From CAYVWB01 sp964455395 (lineage in GTDB: Bacteria; Desulfobacterota; Desulfovibrionia; Desulfovibrionales; Desulfovibrionaceae): a DNA stretch of 30,213 bases. Within the stretch, counting starts at the first letter, position 1; every line of letters begins with the position of its first letter. The stretch spans positions 1-30,213 of the forward strand of contig CAYVWB010000055.1 of assembly GCA_964455395.1 (NCBI GenBank). Direction: 5' to 3'. The notes below the pieces were generated by a model. That model saw only the letters and a list, made by a program, of their open reading frames with translations. It was not told the origin of the DNA and searched no databases. The translations under genes and the position numbers were made by a program. This document shows positions 1 through 7,795 of this stretch, piece by piece.

Positions 1-176
1 GTGCGTGGCGGCGGTCCGACCTTGACGAATGCAGGGGAATGCTGGGGGGCGGGCGCCCCGGGACAGGGCCTGGCCGGAGGCTTGCTCCACGTTCCCGGTT
101 TGACCCTCGGGCCGGACCGGGGTATGGGGCCTGGGGTGGAGTCTGGAACCGTTTAGCGCAAACGCGAGGGTGGAGC

Positions 177-1622
177 ATGGCTGAGTACGAGGCGGTGATA
201 GGGCTGGAGGTGCACGCCCAGCTCAAGACGGCGTCCAAGTTGTTTTGCCCTTGTCCCACCACCTTCGGGGACGAGCCCAACGCCAACGTCTGCGAGGTCT
301 GCAGCGGCATGCCGGGCGTCCTGCCGGTCTTGAACCGGCGTGCGGTGGAGTACGCCGTGAAGGTGGGCGAGGCGCTGGGGTGCGCGGTGAACCTGAAGAG
401 CGTCTTTGCGCGCAAGAATTATTTCTATCCGGATCTGCCGAAGGCCTATCAGATATCCCAGTATGAGGAGCCCGTGGCCGAGCACGGCCGGCTGGTGGTC
501 CATGCGGATCGTGGCGAGCAGGTCATCGGGGTCACGCGGATTCACATGGAGGAGGACGCGGGCAAGTCCATCCACGCAGCCGGGGACAACGCCAGCTACG
601 TGGACCTGAACCGCACGGGCACGCCCCTCATCGAGATCGTCAGCGAACCTGATATCCGATCCGCCGAAGAGGCCGTGGCGTACCTCAAGGAGCTGCGCGC
701 CATTCTCCTCTATCTGGGCGTGTGCGACGGCAACATGGAAGAGGGCAGTTTCCGCTGCGACGCCAACGTCTCCATCCGACCTCGTGGACAAGAGGCCTTC
801 GGGGTGCGCGCCGAGTTGAAGAACCTGAACTCCTTCCGCAATGTCCAACGCGCCATCGAGCATGAGATCGGCCGCCAGCAGGACCTCTTGGACGACGGCG
901 AAGTGGTGGTGCAGGAGACGCGCCTATACGACGCGGCGAAGAACGCCACCTTCTCCATGCGCGGCAAGGAGGAAGCCCACGACTACCGTTATTTCCCGGA
1001 TCCCGACCTGATCCCTCTGCAATTGGAGGAGGCCTGGGTGACGCGCTGGCGCGCGGAACTGCCGGAGCTTCCGGCTGCGCGGCGCGCGCGGTTCGTTGCG
1101 GAGTACGACGTGCCCGAACGCGACGCCGACTTGTTGACCAGCGAACGCGCGCTGGCCGAGTACTTCGAGGAAACGGCCCGCGCTTATGGTGATCCGGCCA
1201 AGAGCGGCAAGAAGGTCGCCAACTGGATCATGGGCGATTTCCTCCGCGAGCTGAACAAGGCCGGCGTCTCCGCATGCGACGCGGCCATGACGCCCACGTG
1301 CCTCGCAGAGCTCATCACCCTCGTGGACAAGGGGACCATCAGCGGGAAAATCGGCAAAGACATCTTCCCCGAGCTCTTCGCCAGGGGCGGCGACGTGGAG
1401 GCCTTCGTCAAGGAAAAGAACCTTGCGCAGATCTCGGACGCTTCCGCCATCGAAACAGCCGTGGACGAAGTCCTCGCAGCCAATCCGGACGAGGTCGACG
1501 CGTACCGGGGCGGCAAGACCAAGCTCATGGGCTTCTTCGTGGGGCAGGTCATGCGCGCCACCAAGGGGCAAGCCAACCCCGGCGTGGTCAACACGCTGCT
1601 CAAGGAAAAGCTCGACGGCTGA
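177..1622 (+). CDS. gatB: Asp-tRNA(Asn)/Glu-tRNA(Gln) amidotransferase subunit B
   Basis: GatB is the kinase/tRNA-binding subunit of cytosolic GatCAB, which converts Glu-tRNA(Gln) and/or Asp-tRNA(Asn) to the amidated form. The 481-aa protein has the usual family length. It opens with YEAVIGLEVHAQL, followed by the paired metal-site cysteines FCPCP and VCEVCSGMPG, then RKNYFYPDLPKAYQISQY and the HMEEDAGKS segment. The C-terminal YqeY-like tail ends KGQANPGVVNTLL. The frame stays open upstream to the window edge, but the extra 46 residues are low-complexity Gly/Arg and unlike the family. The ATG at 177, preceded by GGTGGAG, is therefore chosen. gatA and gatC are not in the window, so the complex is encoded at more than one place. 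Identification is secure. Confidence 0.97.
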   Translation: MAEYEAVIGLEVHAQLKTASKLFCPCPTTFGDEPNANVCEVCSGMPGVLPVLNRRAVEYAVKVGEALGCAVNLKSVFARKNYFYPDLPKAYQISQYEEPVAEHGRLVVHADRGEQVIGVTRIHMEEDAGKSIHAAGDNASYVDLNRTGTPLIEIVSEPDIRSAEEAVAYLKELRAILLYLGVCDGNMEEGSFRCDANVSIRPRGQEAFGVRAELKNLNSFRNVQRAIEHEIGRQQDLLDDGEVVVQETRLYDAAKNATFSMRGKEEAHDYRYFPDPDLIPLQLEEAWVTRWRAELPELPAARRARFVAEYDVPERDADLLTSERALAEYFEETARAYGDPAKSGKKVANWIMGDFLRELNKAGVSACDAAMTPTCLAELITLVDKGTISGKIGKDIFPELFARGGDVEAFVKEKNLAQISDASAIETAVDEVLAANPDEVDAYRGGKTKLMGFFVGQVMRATKGQANPGVVNTLLKEKLDG

Positions 1623-1687
1623 TGGAACCCCGTCGCGTCGTCAAGGATTCGTAACGCGTACGGGCCATAGTCGTTCGCCACGCCCCT

Positions 1688-1709
1688 CGCCGGCCAGGCC
1701 GGCGCTTTT
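1688..1709 (+). terminator. Probable Rho-independent terminator of gatB
   Basis: A CGCCGG stem and its complement CCGGCG (up to 8 bp if the loop is ignored) are followed by CTTTT. The hairpin lies 65 bases after the gatB stop and 31 bases before the mtnA start. It could therefore also act as an attenuator in the mtnA leader. The short T run lowers confidence. Confidence 0.5.
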
Positions 1710-1740
1710 CCGCATTCCCTCTGACGAAAAGGACAGAACC

Positions 1741-2802
1741 ATGACCGACCACATCCGTTACGACGCCGCCCGGAAGGCCCTCGTGCTGCTGGACCAGCGC
1801 GTGCTCCCCTGCCGTGAGGAAGACTTCGTCTGCCGCACCACGGAAGACGTCATCTACGCTCTGCAGACCATGGTCGTGCGCGGAGCCCCCGCCATCGGCG
1901 TCACCGCGGCGTACGGGTGCCACATCGCCGCCCTGGAAGTGCTTGCGGAGACCCGCGGCGAAGGAGACTGGGAACCCATGCTGCGCGCCAAGCTGGAGAT
2001 TCTGGCGGACGCCAGACCCACGGCTGTGAACCTGCGCTGGGCTGTGGATCGCTGCCGCGTCGTGTGGGACGAGACCCCCGCGCTGAGCCTGGAAGCCTTG
2101 GCTGAGCGGTGGCTGGAGCTCGCCAAGACCATTCATGAGGACGACCTGGAGAGTTGTCGCGCCATCGGCCGCCACGGCGGAGCTCTCTTCAACGACGGCG
2201 ACGCCGTCATGACCCACTGCAACGCCGGCGCCCTGGCCACCGCCGGCTACGGCACGGCCCTCGGCGTTATCCGCGGCGCCATCGAACAGGGCAAGCAGAT
2301 CAGCGTCATCGCCAACGAGACGCGGCCCTTCCTGCAAGGCGCGCGGCTCACGGCTTATGAGCTGCACAAGGACAACATCCCTGTCACCATAGCCTGCGAC
2401 AACGCTTGCGGCCTGCTCATGCGGCGCGGCATGGTCCAACAGGTGGTGGTGGGCGCAGACCGCATCACCGCCCACGGCGACGCCGTGAACAAGATCGGCA
2501 CCTACGGCGTGGCCGTGCTGGCCAAGCACCACGGGGTGCCCTTCTACGTGGCGGCGCCCCTCTCCACCATCGACCGCGCCATCGCCGCCGGCGACGACGT
2601 GCCCATCGAAGACCGCACCCCCCGCGAAGTGACCCATGTGGGCGATGTGCAGATCTGCCCCACAGACGTCCCGGTCTACAACTTCGCTTTCGATCCCACG
2701 CCCCATGACCTCATCACCGCCATCGTCACGGAAGTGGGCGTGCTCTATCCGCCATTCGACACCGCCATCGCTGAAGCCTTCGTCAAGGCCGGTCTCGCCT
2801 GA
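1741..2802 (+). CDS. mtnA: S-methyl-5-thioribose-1-phosphate isomerase
   Basis: MtnA is a cytosolic aldose-ketose isomerase that converts 5-methylthioribose-1-phosphate to methylthioribulose-1-phosphate in methionine salvage. In some anaerobes it also serves 5'-deoxyadenosine salvage. The 353-aa length is typical. Family signatures are RGAPAIGVTAAYG, THCNAGALATAGYGTALGVI (catalytic Cys), ETRPFLQGARLTAYEL and VVGADRITAHGDAVNKIGTY (catalytic Asp), then PFYVAAPLSTID. The start is the ATG after AAGGACAGAACC. The frame is open further upstream, but that stretch overlaps gatB in another frame and is not family-like. No other salvage genes (mtnK, mtnP, mtnC) are adjacent, so the gene stands alone here. 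It could also be read as an eIF2B-alpha-like protein, but the catalytic motifs favour MtnA. Confidence 0.95.
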   Translation: MTDHIRYDAARKALVLLDQRVLPCREEDFVCRTTEDVIYALQTMVVRGAPAIGVTAAYGCHIAALEVLAETRGEGDWEPMLRAKLEILADARPTAVNLRWAVDRCRVVWDETPALSLEALAERWLELAKTIHEDDLESCRAIGRHGGALFNDGDAVMTHCNAGALATAGYGTALGVIRGAIEQGKQISVIANETRPFLQGARLTAYELHKDNIPVTIACDNACGLLMRRGMVQQVVVGADRITAHGDAVNKIGTYGVAVLAKHHGVPFYVAAPLSTIDRAIAAGDDVPIEDRTPREVTHVGDVQICPTDVPVYNFAFDPTPHDLITAIVTEVGVLYPPFDTAIAEAFVKAGLA

Positions 2803-2837
2803 CGCGGCGTCGGACGCCTTCGAAACGACCCTGCGAG

Positions 2838-2870
2838 AGGGGGGCGCCTGTCTGCGGCGCTCCCCTTTTT
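2838..2870 (+). terminator. Rho-independent terminator of mtnA
   Basis: An 11-bp G/C-rich stem (2838-2848 with 2856-2866, one G-U pair) closes a 7-base loop and runs into TTTTT. It lies 36 bases after the mtnA stop. Confidence 0.85.
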
Positions 2871-3188
2871 GCGTTTGCGTCGCAGCACGTCGCGGCACGA
2901 GAACTCCAGGGACGGCCTGCAGCGGTATGCGGCGCCGAGGGATTTCTCGCCTGCCGCCACCATGTGGGGCGCGATCCAGTCGCGCCTTGGCCCGTGCGAG
3001 ACGGCCTCCGGCGGCGGCGCGAGTCGGAAAGCGGGGCGCGCACGGCCACCCGGAAGGCCGACACCAGAGGACGCAGCCGCCCAGAGCGCGCGCTGCTTTC
3101 ATGATATCAAAGGGTTGCGGAATCTGGAGGACTCCACTATGTAAGCTCTCGGCAATATTGAAGTAGGTCTGTTGCTGGAGTTTCGTGG
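2871..3188 (+). other. Intergenic region before the recombinase; no gene seen
   Basis: This 318-base gap shows no open frame with a ribosome binding site. The base composition drops sharply to A+T-rich at about 3100, just before the recombinase start, so the promoter of that gene is probably in 3100-3180. No clear -35/-10 pair or repeat was identified. Confidence 0.4.
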
Positions 3189-4112
3189 ATGAAGTATGTA
3201 CACATAAGTGGCGCTGTAGATCTTTTTCTTGAACACTGTCGTTATGAAAGAAAGCTCTCGGAGTACACTGTCAAAGCATATAGGGTGGACCTGCAACAGT
3301 TTCGCACAGCCATGGAGAACGTCTCCATCCACGCATTGGACGAAGTCGATCGCGAGGCGTTGCGTGGATATGTCATTGCATTGAACAAAGCCTTCATGCC
3401 GCGCAGTGTCAAAAGAAAGCTCGCCACCTTGAAAGTCTTTTTCAACTATTTCGTATTCGATGAGACGCTGGAGAGTTCGCCGTTCGCAAAGCTGCGGCTG
3501 AAGCTTCCGCCTGTGCTCAGTCTGCCGAGAACGATTCCCCTCCCCGGACTCCGCGCCATCTTCGAAGCGGCGTACAAGGAGCTTGCCGTGCACGGCGACA
3601 GGCGGCGGACGGCGCAGCTGCGGGACATCGCCGTCCTCGAACTGCTTTTCGAGACGGGGATGCGCGTCGGGGAGCTGTGTCGCCTCACTTGCGGATGCGT
3701 CGATCTTGAGGCGCGGTGCGTGCGCATCAGAGGCAAAGGCAACCGAGAACGCATGGCGCCCCTCTGCAGCGCGGAGGCGATCGTAGCCCTCGAAGCGTAC
3801 GCCACGGAGCGGGGGGAGCGCAACGCCGCCGCGCCGTTCTTCGAGAACAACGGCCAGCAGCGGATCTCAGATCAGGTCGTCCGTCATATCGTGAAGAAAT
3901 ACGCTCGCTTGGCCGGACTGGAGGAGCCAATCACGCCGCACATGTTCCGGCACAGCGTGGCCACCTTGCTGCTCGAAAACGGTGTGGACATCCGCAATAT
4001 CCAACGACTCCTCGGCCACAGTTCCTTGACGGTCACGGAGATCTACACCCACGTCAGCCAATCAGCGCAGCGCGAAGCGCTCATCACCAGACACCCGCGG
4101 CGCTCCCTGTAG
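3189..4112 (+). CDS. XerC/XerD-like tyrosine recombinase
   Basis: This is a DNA strand-exchange enzyme of the tyrosine recombinase (integrase) family, 307 aa, the size of XerC/XerD. Residues 9-95 form the SAM-like N-terminal core-binding domain (FLEHCRYERKLSEYTVKAYR). The catalytic domain follows with all active-site residues visible: Arg159 (GMRVGEL), Lys183 (RGKGNRERMA), His251 and Arg254 (HMFRHS), His277 (LLGHSS) and Tyr286 (EIYTHVS). The start has GGAG eight bases upstream. The first ~300 bases are A+T-rich and the rest G+C-rich. It could be the chromosome-dimer recombinase or an integrase of a lost element. No att repeats, dif-like site or mobile-element genes were recognised beside it, so the role is open. 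Confidence 0.88.
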   Translation: MKYVHISGAVDLFLEHCRYERKLSEYTVKAYRVDLQQFRTAMENVSIHALDEVDREALRGYVIALNKAFMPRSVKRKLATLKVFFNYFVFDETLESSPFAKLRLKLPPVLSLPRTIPLPGLRAIFEAAYKELAVHGDRRRTAQLRDIAVLELLFETGMRVGELCRLTCGCVDLEARCVRIRGKGNRERMAPLCSAEAIVALEAYATERGERNAAAPFFENNGQQRISDQVVRHIVKKYARLAGLEEPITPHMFRHSVATLLLENGVDIRNIQRLLGHSSLTVTEIYTHVSQSAQREALITRHPRRSL

Positions 4113-4298
4113 CACGGCTGCCGAGGAAGCGTTCATCGTGTGACAGATGCACGTGGTATGGTGTCAACCGGGCGGTGAGCCGGCAAGCTGGCGCCCCTGC
4201 CGGAGCCTCGTGGGAGGGAGGCGTTGTGTTCCAGGGCAGGGCGAATCGACGCGGGCGCCCCGAGATTTCGAGGTCGGGATGGTGGTCGGGAGGCGTCG

Positions 4299-5150
4299 TC
4301 AGTAGGCGAAGGGCGGCGCCTCGCGCATCTCGAAGATGTACGGCAGGGCCGGGGGCTGTGTGGGGACGAGACGTGTGGGCTCAAGCACGCGGTCACCCTC
4401 GGTGACTGTGGCCAAAGCGTCCGGGCGGCGCAGTTCGGCCACATCCATGACCGGTTCGCCGAGAAGACGGACGCGACCGGCGGCCTGTAGCCACTGGCCG
4501 TCGGCGTAGGCTGCGGGGTCCTCCACGGCCACGAGTTGCGCCACGGCCACGGCGTCCGCGAAACAGCAGACCACCATGAGCCGCGTCAGCGCAATCTGTC
4601 CGGCCGCGTCCAGCGCGGGGTGACGCAGCGCTTGACCGCGCACGACATAGGGTTCTCCGAACGCGTCCGGGGTCGTGTCCAGATGCGTCATGAGCTCGGC
4701 GAGGTTGATGGGCGTGTGCGTTTCGCCGTCGATGGTCAAGGGGCCTGTCGGAGCGTCCTGCCTGCGGGGGGCGCCGGAGAAGGTCCGGGGCGGGGCGTCT
4801 TCTTGCGCGAAGAGCCGCGCCAGTTCGTCGTCCTGGGGGATGGCGGCGGTGGCGGGGACGTCGAAAGGTGATGTCGGGGTGATGGTCAATGCGCCGTAGG
4901 CAAGCCCCAGGAAGACGGTTGCGGCTGCAAGCGTGGACCACGACGCCGGTCGCCGCGGAGCGAAGACAGCCGCCAATCCCAGCAGCGCCAACAGCGCGCC
5001 TGCCGCGAAGGTCACCCACTGGAACTTCGGATTGAGGAACCGCCAGTACACTGAAGACCAGGTCAACATGATGAAAAAGGCGCCCATGCCCAAGGCCAGC
5101 GCGCTCTCCAGGAAAAGCCGAAGGGGGTGCGTCCAGCGGGCGGCGGTCAT
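4299..5150 (-). CDS. TIGR03943-type putative permease partner (YcgQ/YcgR pair)
   Basis: The 283-aa protein has an N-terminal membrane domain (residues ~15-35, ~42-64 and ~74-92 are hydrophobic) and a large soluble C-terminal domain. That domain contains the VVCCFADAVAV motif (Cys195-Cys196), characteristic of the TIGR03943 family. Family members pair with DUF318/YraQ-type permeases. The Bacillus pair YcgQ-YcgR is Zur-regulated, which suggests a link to zinc or another soft metal. The ATG at 5150 overlaps the upstream permease stop as ATGA, so translation is coupled. The frame runs further upstream but lies inside the permease gene there. The substrate is unknown; the assignment rests on motif and gene pairing. 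Confidence 0.75.
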   Translation of the reverse strand: MTAARWTHPLRLFLESALALGMGAFFIMLTWSSVYWRFLNPKFQWVTFAAGALLALLGLAAVFAPRRPASWSTLAAATVFLGLAYGALTITPTSPFDVPATAAIPQDDELARLFAQEDAPPRTFSGAPRRQDAPTGPLTIDGETHTPINLAELMTHLDTTPDAFGEPYVVRGQALRHPALDAAGQIALTRLMVVCCFADAVAVAQLVAVEDPAAYADGQWLQAAGRVRLLGEPVMDVAELRRPDALATVTEGDRVLEPTRLVPTQPPALPYIFEMREAPPFAY

Positions 5151-6073
5151 GGAAGCATCCCCAAAAGCGTCGCCAAGCCATAGACGAGCACGCACGGGAC
5201 GATGATGAGCGTCCATGCGATGCGTCTGTGGAAGACAAGGAAAAACAGGGGGATAAGCTTCAAGTCCACCATGGGGCCGATGGCCGTGAAGGCCACTTGC
5301 GCAACGTCCGGGAAAGAGGCGAAGGAAGCCGCCACGAAAGCGTCCGCCTCCGAACAGATGGAGAGCAGGATGGCGAAGAGCATCATCCCGCCCACAGCCA
5401 GCGGCGTGCTGGCGGCGAAGGCCTCGATGAACGCCGCAGGCGTGAACGTCTTCACCGCCGCCGCCGCCACGGCGCCAAGGGCCAGGAAGCGGAACATGCT
5501 CATGAACTCGGTGAAAGCGTGTACCGCGATGACGAGCCAACGGGGTCTGCCGACGGTTTCGTGGTGGTCATGCCCACAGTCGGGGCCGCAGCCGCAGCCG
5601 TGGTCTTGCGCGTCAGACTGCATGGCCAAGGCCCCGCCCGCCAAGACTTGATACGGCCGCAGCCCACCCATGGCGAGGCCCACGGCCACGGCCGAGACCG
5701 CCACCAAAAGCACGCGCATGCCCACCATGGCCCAGTCTCCCTGGAAAGCCACCCAGGTGCTTATCAACACGATGGGATTCACCACAGGCGCGGCCATCAT
5801 GTAGGGCAACGCCATGGCCGGGGGCGCGCCTTTCAGCAGCAGCCGTCGCGCCACGGGGACCACGCCGCACTCGCACGTGGGCAGCGCCATGCCGCAGCAC
5901 ACCCCGACCGCCACCTGGCCCACCGTATTCCGGGGGATGAGCCGGTGCAGCCGCTCCCGCGGCAGATACGCCTCCAGCAGCGCGCCCACCAGGGAGCCCA
6001 GCAGGAGGAACGGCGCCGCCTCCAGCATGATGGCGGTGGCGATGGTGGTGAAGAGGAGGAGGTCCGTCATCAT
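5147..6073 (-). CDS. YraQ/DUF318 (ArsP_1-like) permease with Cys/His-rich loop
   Basis: A 308-aa polytopic inner-membrane protein with about eight hydrophobic segments. The family signature LPTCECGVVPVARRLL places Cys67-Glu68-Cys69 in or near a membrane helix, followed by PVVNPIVLISTW. A cytosol-sized loop at residues ~157-171 is packed with Cys and His (HGCGCGPDCGHDHH) and looks able to bind a metal ion. The gene is first of a two-gene pair with the TIGR03943 protein (ATGA overlap) and lies 242 bases downstream of nhaR on the same strand. There are two in-frame ATGs (6073 and 6070), neither with a strong Shine-Dalgarno. Transport of a metal or metalloid compound is an inference. Confidence 0.8.
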   Translation of the reverse strand: MMTDLLLFTTIATAIMLEAAPFLLLGSLVGALLEAYLPRERLHRLIPRNTVGQVAVGVCCGMALPTCECGVVPVARRLLLKGAPPAMALPYMMAAPVVNPIVLISTWVAFQGDWAMVGMRVLLVAVSAVAVGLAMGGLRPYQVLAGGALAMQSDAQDHGCGCGPDCGHDHHETVGRPRWLVIAVHAFTEFMSMFRFLALGAVAAAAVKTFTPAAFIEAFAASTPLAVGGMMLFAILLSICSEADAFVAASFASFPDVAQVAFTAIGPMVDLKLIPLFFLVFHRRIAWTLIIVPCVLVYGLATLLGMLP

Positions 6074-6219
6074 GCAAGGATCACTTGACGCGAGGGGGAC
6101 AGGTGGTTCGGAAGCGGGGCGCCTTCATACGGAAGCACACGCCGCCCGGCAAGCAAACTGGTTGCATATCACTGCGTCATACCGCGCTGCAAGTCAACCG
6201 TGGTTCCGACACACTCGGC

Positions 6220-6286
6220 CAAGTGAGCCGGGTGAGCCGGACGAGCCAAGTGAGCCGGGTGAGCCGGACGAGCCAAGTGAGCCGGG
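6220..6286 (-). repeat. 27-bp tandem repeat built from 9-bp units
   Basis: Two perfect 27-base copies (6220-6246 and 6247-6273) and a 13-base partial copy lie between nhaR and the permease gene. Each copy is itself three variants of a 9-mer (CAAGTGAGC, CGGGTGAGC, CGGACGAGC). No gene is apparent across it. Read in frame it would give a Ser-Glu-Pro-Gly-type repeat, but no start, ribosome binding site or family supports translation. Confidence 0.9.
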
Positions 6287-6315
6287 GGAAGACTGCGCCA
6301 TGAATCGAGGTGCGG

Positions 6316-7209
6316 TCACGGTGTGAAGGTGCTCCCGGCCATGCGGTGCACCGCCACCACTGCGGGATGCTTGAGCGTACGTTCTCGGGATATCGCGTAA
6401 TACTTGACGACAGCGTCCTCGGCGTGGCCGATGCATTCCACGCCGTAAGCGCTTATCACCTCGTCAGCGATGACGCTTGGAGCAGGGAAGACGCCCACAC
6501 CGGCCTGGCCGAAGGCTTTCAGCAACGCGGTGTCGTCGAATTCGCCGATGATGTGCGGGTGGATATGGTGTTTCGCGAACCAGTTGTTCAGCGCTCCCCG
6601 CAAGGCTGCGCCTTCTCGCGGCAGCAACATGCGGGCTCCGTCGAGCGAGCCGGGAAAGCCGGGCGAGAGCCTGCCGGCTTCAAGCGCGCTGCCGCAGAAG
6701 GTCACGCCGGTGCGGCCCAGTTCGTGGTTGAAACCGCGGATGCCCAGCTCGCGGGGGAGCGGCCGGTCCGCGATCACGAGGTCCAGCTTCTTGATCGCCA
6801 GCTCCGCGAACAAGGCGTCGTGCTTGTCCTCATGGCAGATGAGGTGGATCGGTTTGTCAATTTCGAACGCGGGCTGGATCAGCCGGTAGGCCATGGACTT
6901 CGGTACGGCGTCCATCACGCCCACTTGAAAAAGGAGCGCATTCGCCATGGGCAGATTGCGCAGGCTCACCTCCAGCTCTTCGCCCAGCTGGAAGATTTTT
7001 TCGGCGTGAGCCATGGCGAACTTGCCGGCTTGGGTGAGCTCCAGCTTTCTGCCGGTGCGGCGGAAGAGGTCCACGCCCAAAGTGCGCTGGAATTCGCCAA
7101 TCTGGCCGCTGATGGTCTGCGGCGTGAGGTTCAGCCGCTCTGCTGCGCGGTGGACGCCGCCGAGCTTGGCTGTGTTCCAGAAATAGAACAACTGTTTGTA
7201 ATTGAACAT
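6316..7209 (-). CDS. nhaR: NhaR-type LysR-family transcriptional regulator
   Basis: A LysR-type regulator of 297 aa. The N-terminal winged helix-turn-helix (FNYKQLFYFW, GGVHRAAERLNLTPQTISGQI, LFRRTGRKLELTQAG) and the effector domain (GVMDAVPKSMAYRLI, LLPREGAALRGALNNWF, IIGEFDDTALLKAFGQAGVGVF) closely resemble E. coli NhaR, the activator of the Na+/H+ antiporter gene nhaA. No antiporter gene is present here. The ATG at 7209 sits behind AGGTGA; a GTG six bases upstream (7215) is an alternative. It is divergent from the oxidoreductase operon and upstream of the permease pair, so either may be its target. A T-N11-A site overlaps its own candidate promoter, consistent with autoregulation. Confidence 0.85.
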   Translation of the reverse strand: MFNYKQLFYFWNTAKLGGVHRAAERLNLTPQTISGQIGEFQRTLGVDLFRRTGRKLELTQAGKFAMAHAEKIFQLGEELEVSLRNLPMANALLFQVGVMDAVPKSMAYRLIQPAFEIDKPIHLICHEDKHDALFAELAIKKLDLVIADRPLPRELGIRGFNHELGRTGVTFCGSALEAGRLSPGFPGSLDGARMLLPREGAALRGALNNWFAKHHIHPHIIGEFDDTALLKAFGQAGVGVFPAPSVIADEVISAYGVECIGHAEDAVVKYYAISRERTLKHPAVVAVHRMAGSTFTP

Positions 7210-7254
7210 CTTCACCTGCGCTGATTGTCAGTTTTTCACGAACGACCCAGAAAA

Positions 7255-7283
7255 ATAATACGAATATATTTTTCCTTGCACAA
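7255..7283 (-). promoter_or_regulatory. Candidate nhaR promoter
   Basis: On the minus strand, TTGTGC (7278-7283) is separated by 17 bases from TATTAT (7255-7260), giving a leader of about 40 bases. The -35 match is weak and the -10 good. The surrounding 60 bases are the most A+T-rich of the neighbourhood. Confidence 0.45.
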
Positions 7284-7292
7284 GATATATTC
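7262..7292. promoter_or_regulatory. Inverted repeat / candidate LysR operator
   Basis: GAATATAT (7262-7269) and ATATATTC (7285-7292) are perfect inverted repeats 15 bases apart. Between them CTTG-CA-CAAG forms a second small dyad inside a T-N11-A motif (7273-7285), the generic LysR-type box. It overlaps the -35 of the candidate nhaR promoter. Binding by NhaR is inferred. Confidence 0.45.
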
Positions 7293-7795
7293 CTGGTGAC
7301 CCTCGAGCGGGGTGCGCCCTCCAGGAGCCAGGCGAGGACGCGCGGGACGCGCGGGACGCACGGGGCGAGGGGCATCGGAACGGGGAGCGGTCGGCGCGTG
7401 TCGGGGCGCAATCCCTGGCCGCTGCAGCGTCCGCGCAGGGACAGCTGCCGAGCGCGCCGCCTGAGCTTGCCACTTCCGTCGAAGCGCCAAGGCGCGCCCT
7501 CTTGCCTCGCAGACGCAGCACATGCGCCCCCTCCACCCGTCACCGCGAAGTCCTTGGGAGGTGTCAATCAAGTCGCGGCGGCGCCCTCCGGTTCATGTGT
7601 TTGTCTGAAACCTCGGACAGGGTGATGGCATGCGGTCGTCTTGTCGCCTCGGACGTCGCTGATCGTTTCCCCCCCCCCCCGCGAGCAGGGAGCGCGCGCC
7701 GTGGAGCCGTCTCCGAGCGGTTGGAGCAGGGCGCGGCGTCGAATTCGACGATGATCGTGTACACCACACACCAAAACCAGTGAGTTGGAGGCTTT
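7293..7795 (+). other. Long leader/intergenic region ahead of the oxidoreductase operon
   Basis: About 500 bases without a supported gene. It contains three tandem 9-mers (7337-7363: GACGCGCGG twice, then GACGCACGG) and a run of 12 C (7669-7680). The region is otherwise G+C-rich. No convincing sigma-70 promoter for the rightward operon was found, so it may use another sigma factor or an activator. The last bases hold TTGGAGG, the ribosome binding site of the first operon gene. Confidence 0.5.
7669..7680 (+). repeat. Homopolymeric C12 tract
   Basis: Twelve consecutive C residues lie 115 bases before the first gene of the oxidoreductase operon. Tracts of this length are prone to slippage. In a leader or promoter region, length change could alter expression, although it could also be a sequencing length error. 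Confidence 0.85.

Noticed and set aside
39..176. N-terminal extension of GatB or upstream gene end
   Set aside because: The frame is open from the window edge but encodes low-complexity Gly/Arg sequence unlike GatB, and the ATG at 177 has a ribosome binding site. Other short plus-strand frames at 1-156 show no recognisable protein.
1688..1740. SAM riboswitch in the mtnA leader
   Set aside because: Only ~118 bases separate gatB and mtnA, and apart from one hairpin no riboswitch core motifs were recognised.
1600..3102. 500-aa minus-strand open frame opposite mtnA
   Set aside because: It mirrors mtnA codon positions in G+C-rich DNA and gives a His/Val/Gly-rich product without domains.
6085..6303. 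Collagen-like or Ser-Glu-Pro repeat protein in the nhaR-permease gap
   Set aside because: It arises from the tandem DNA repeat; no ribosome binding site and no stable frame support it.
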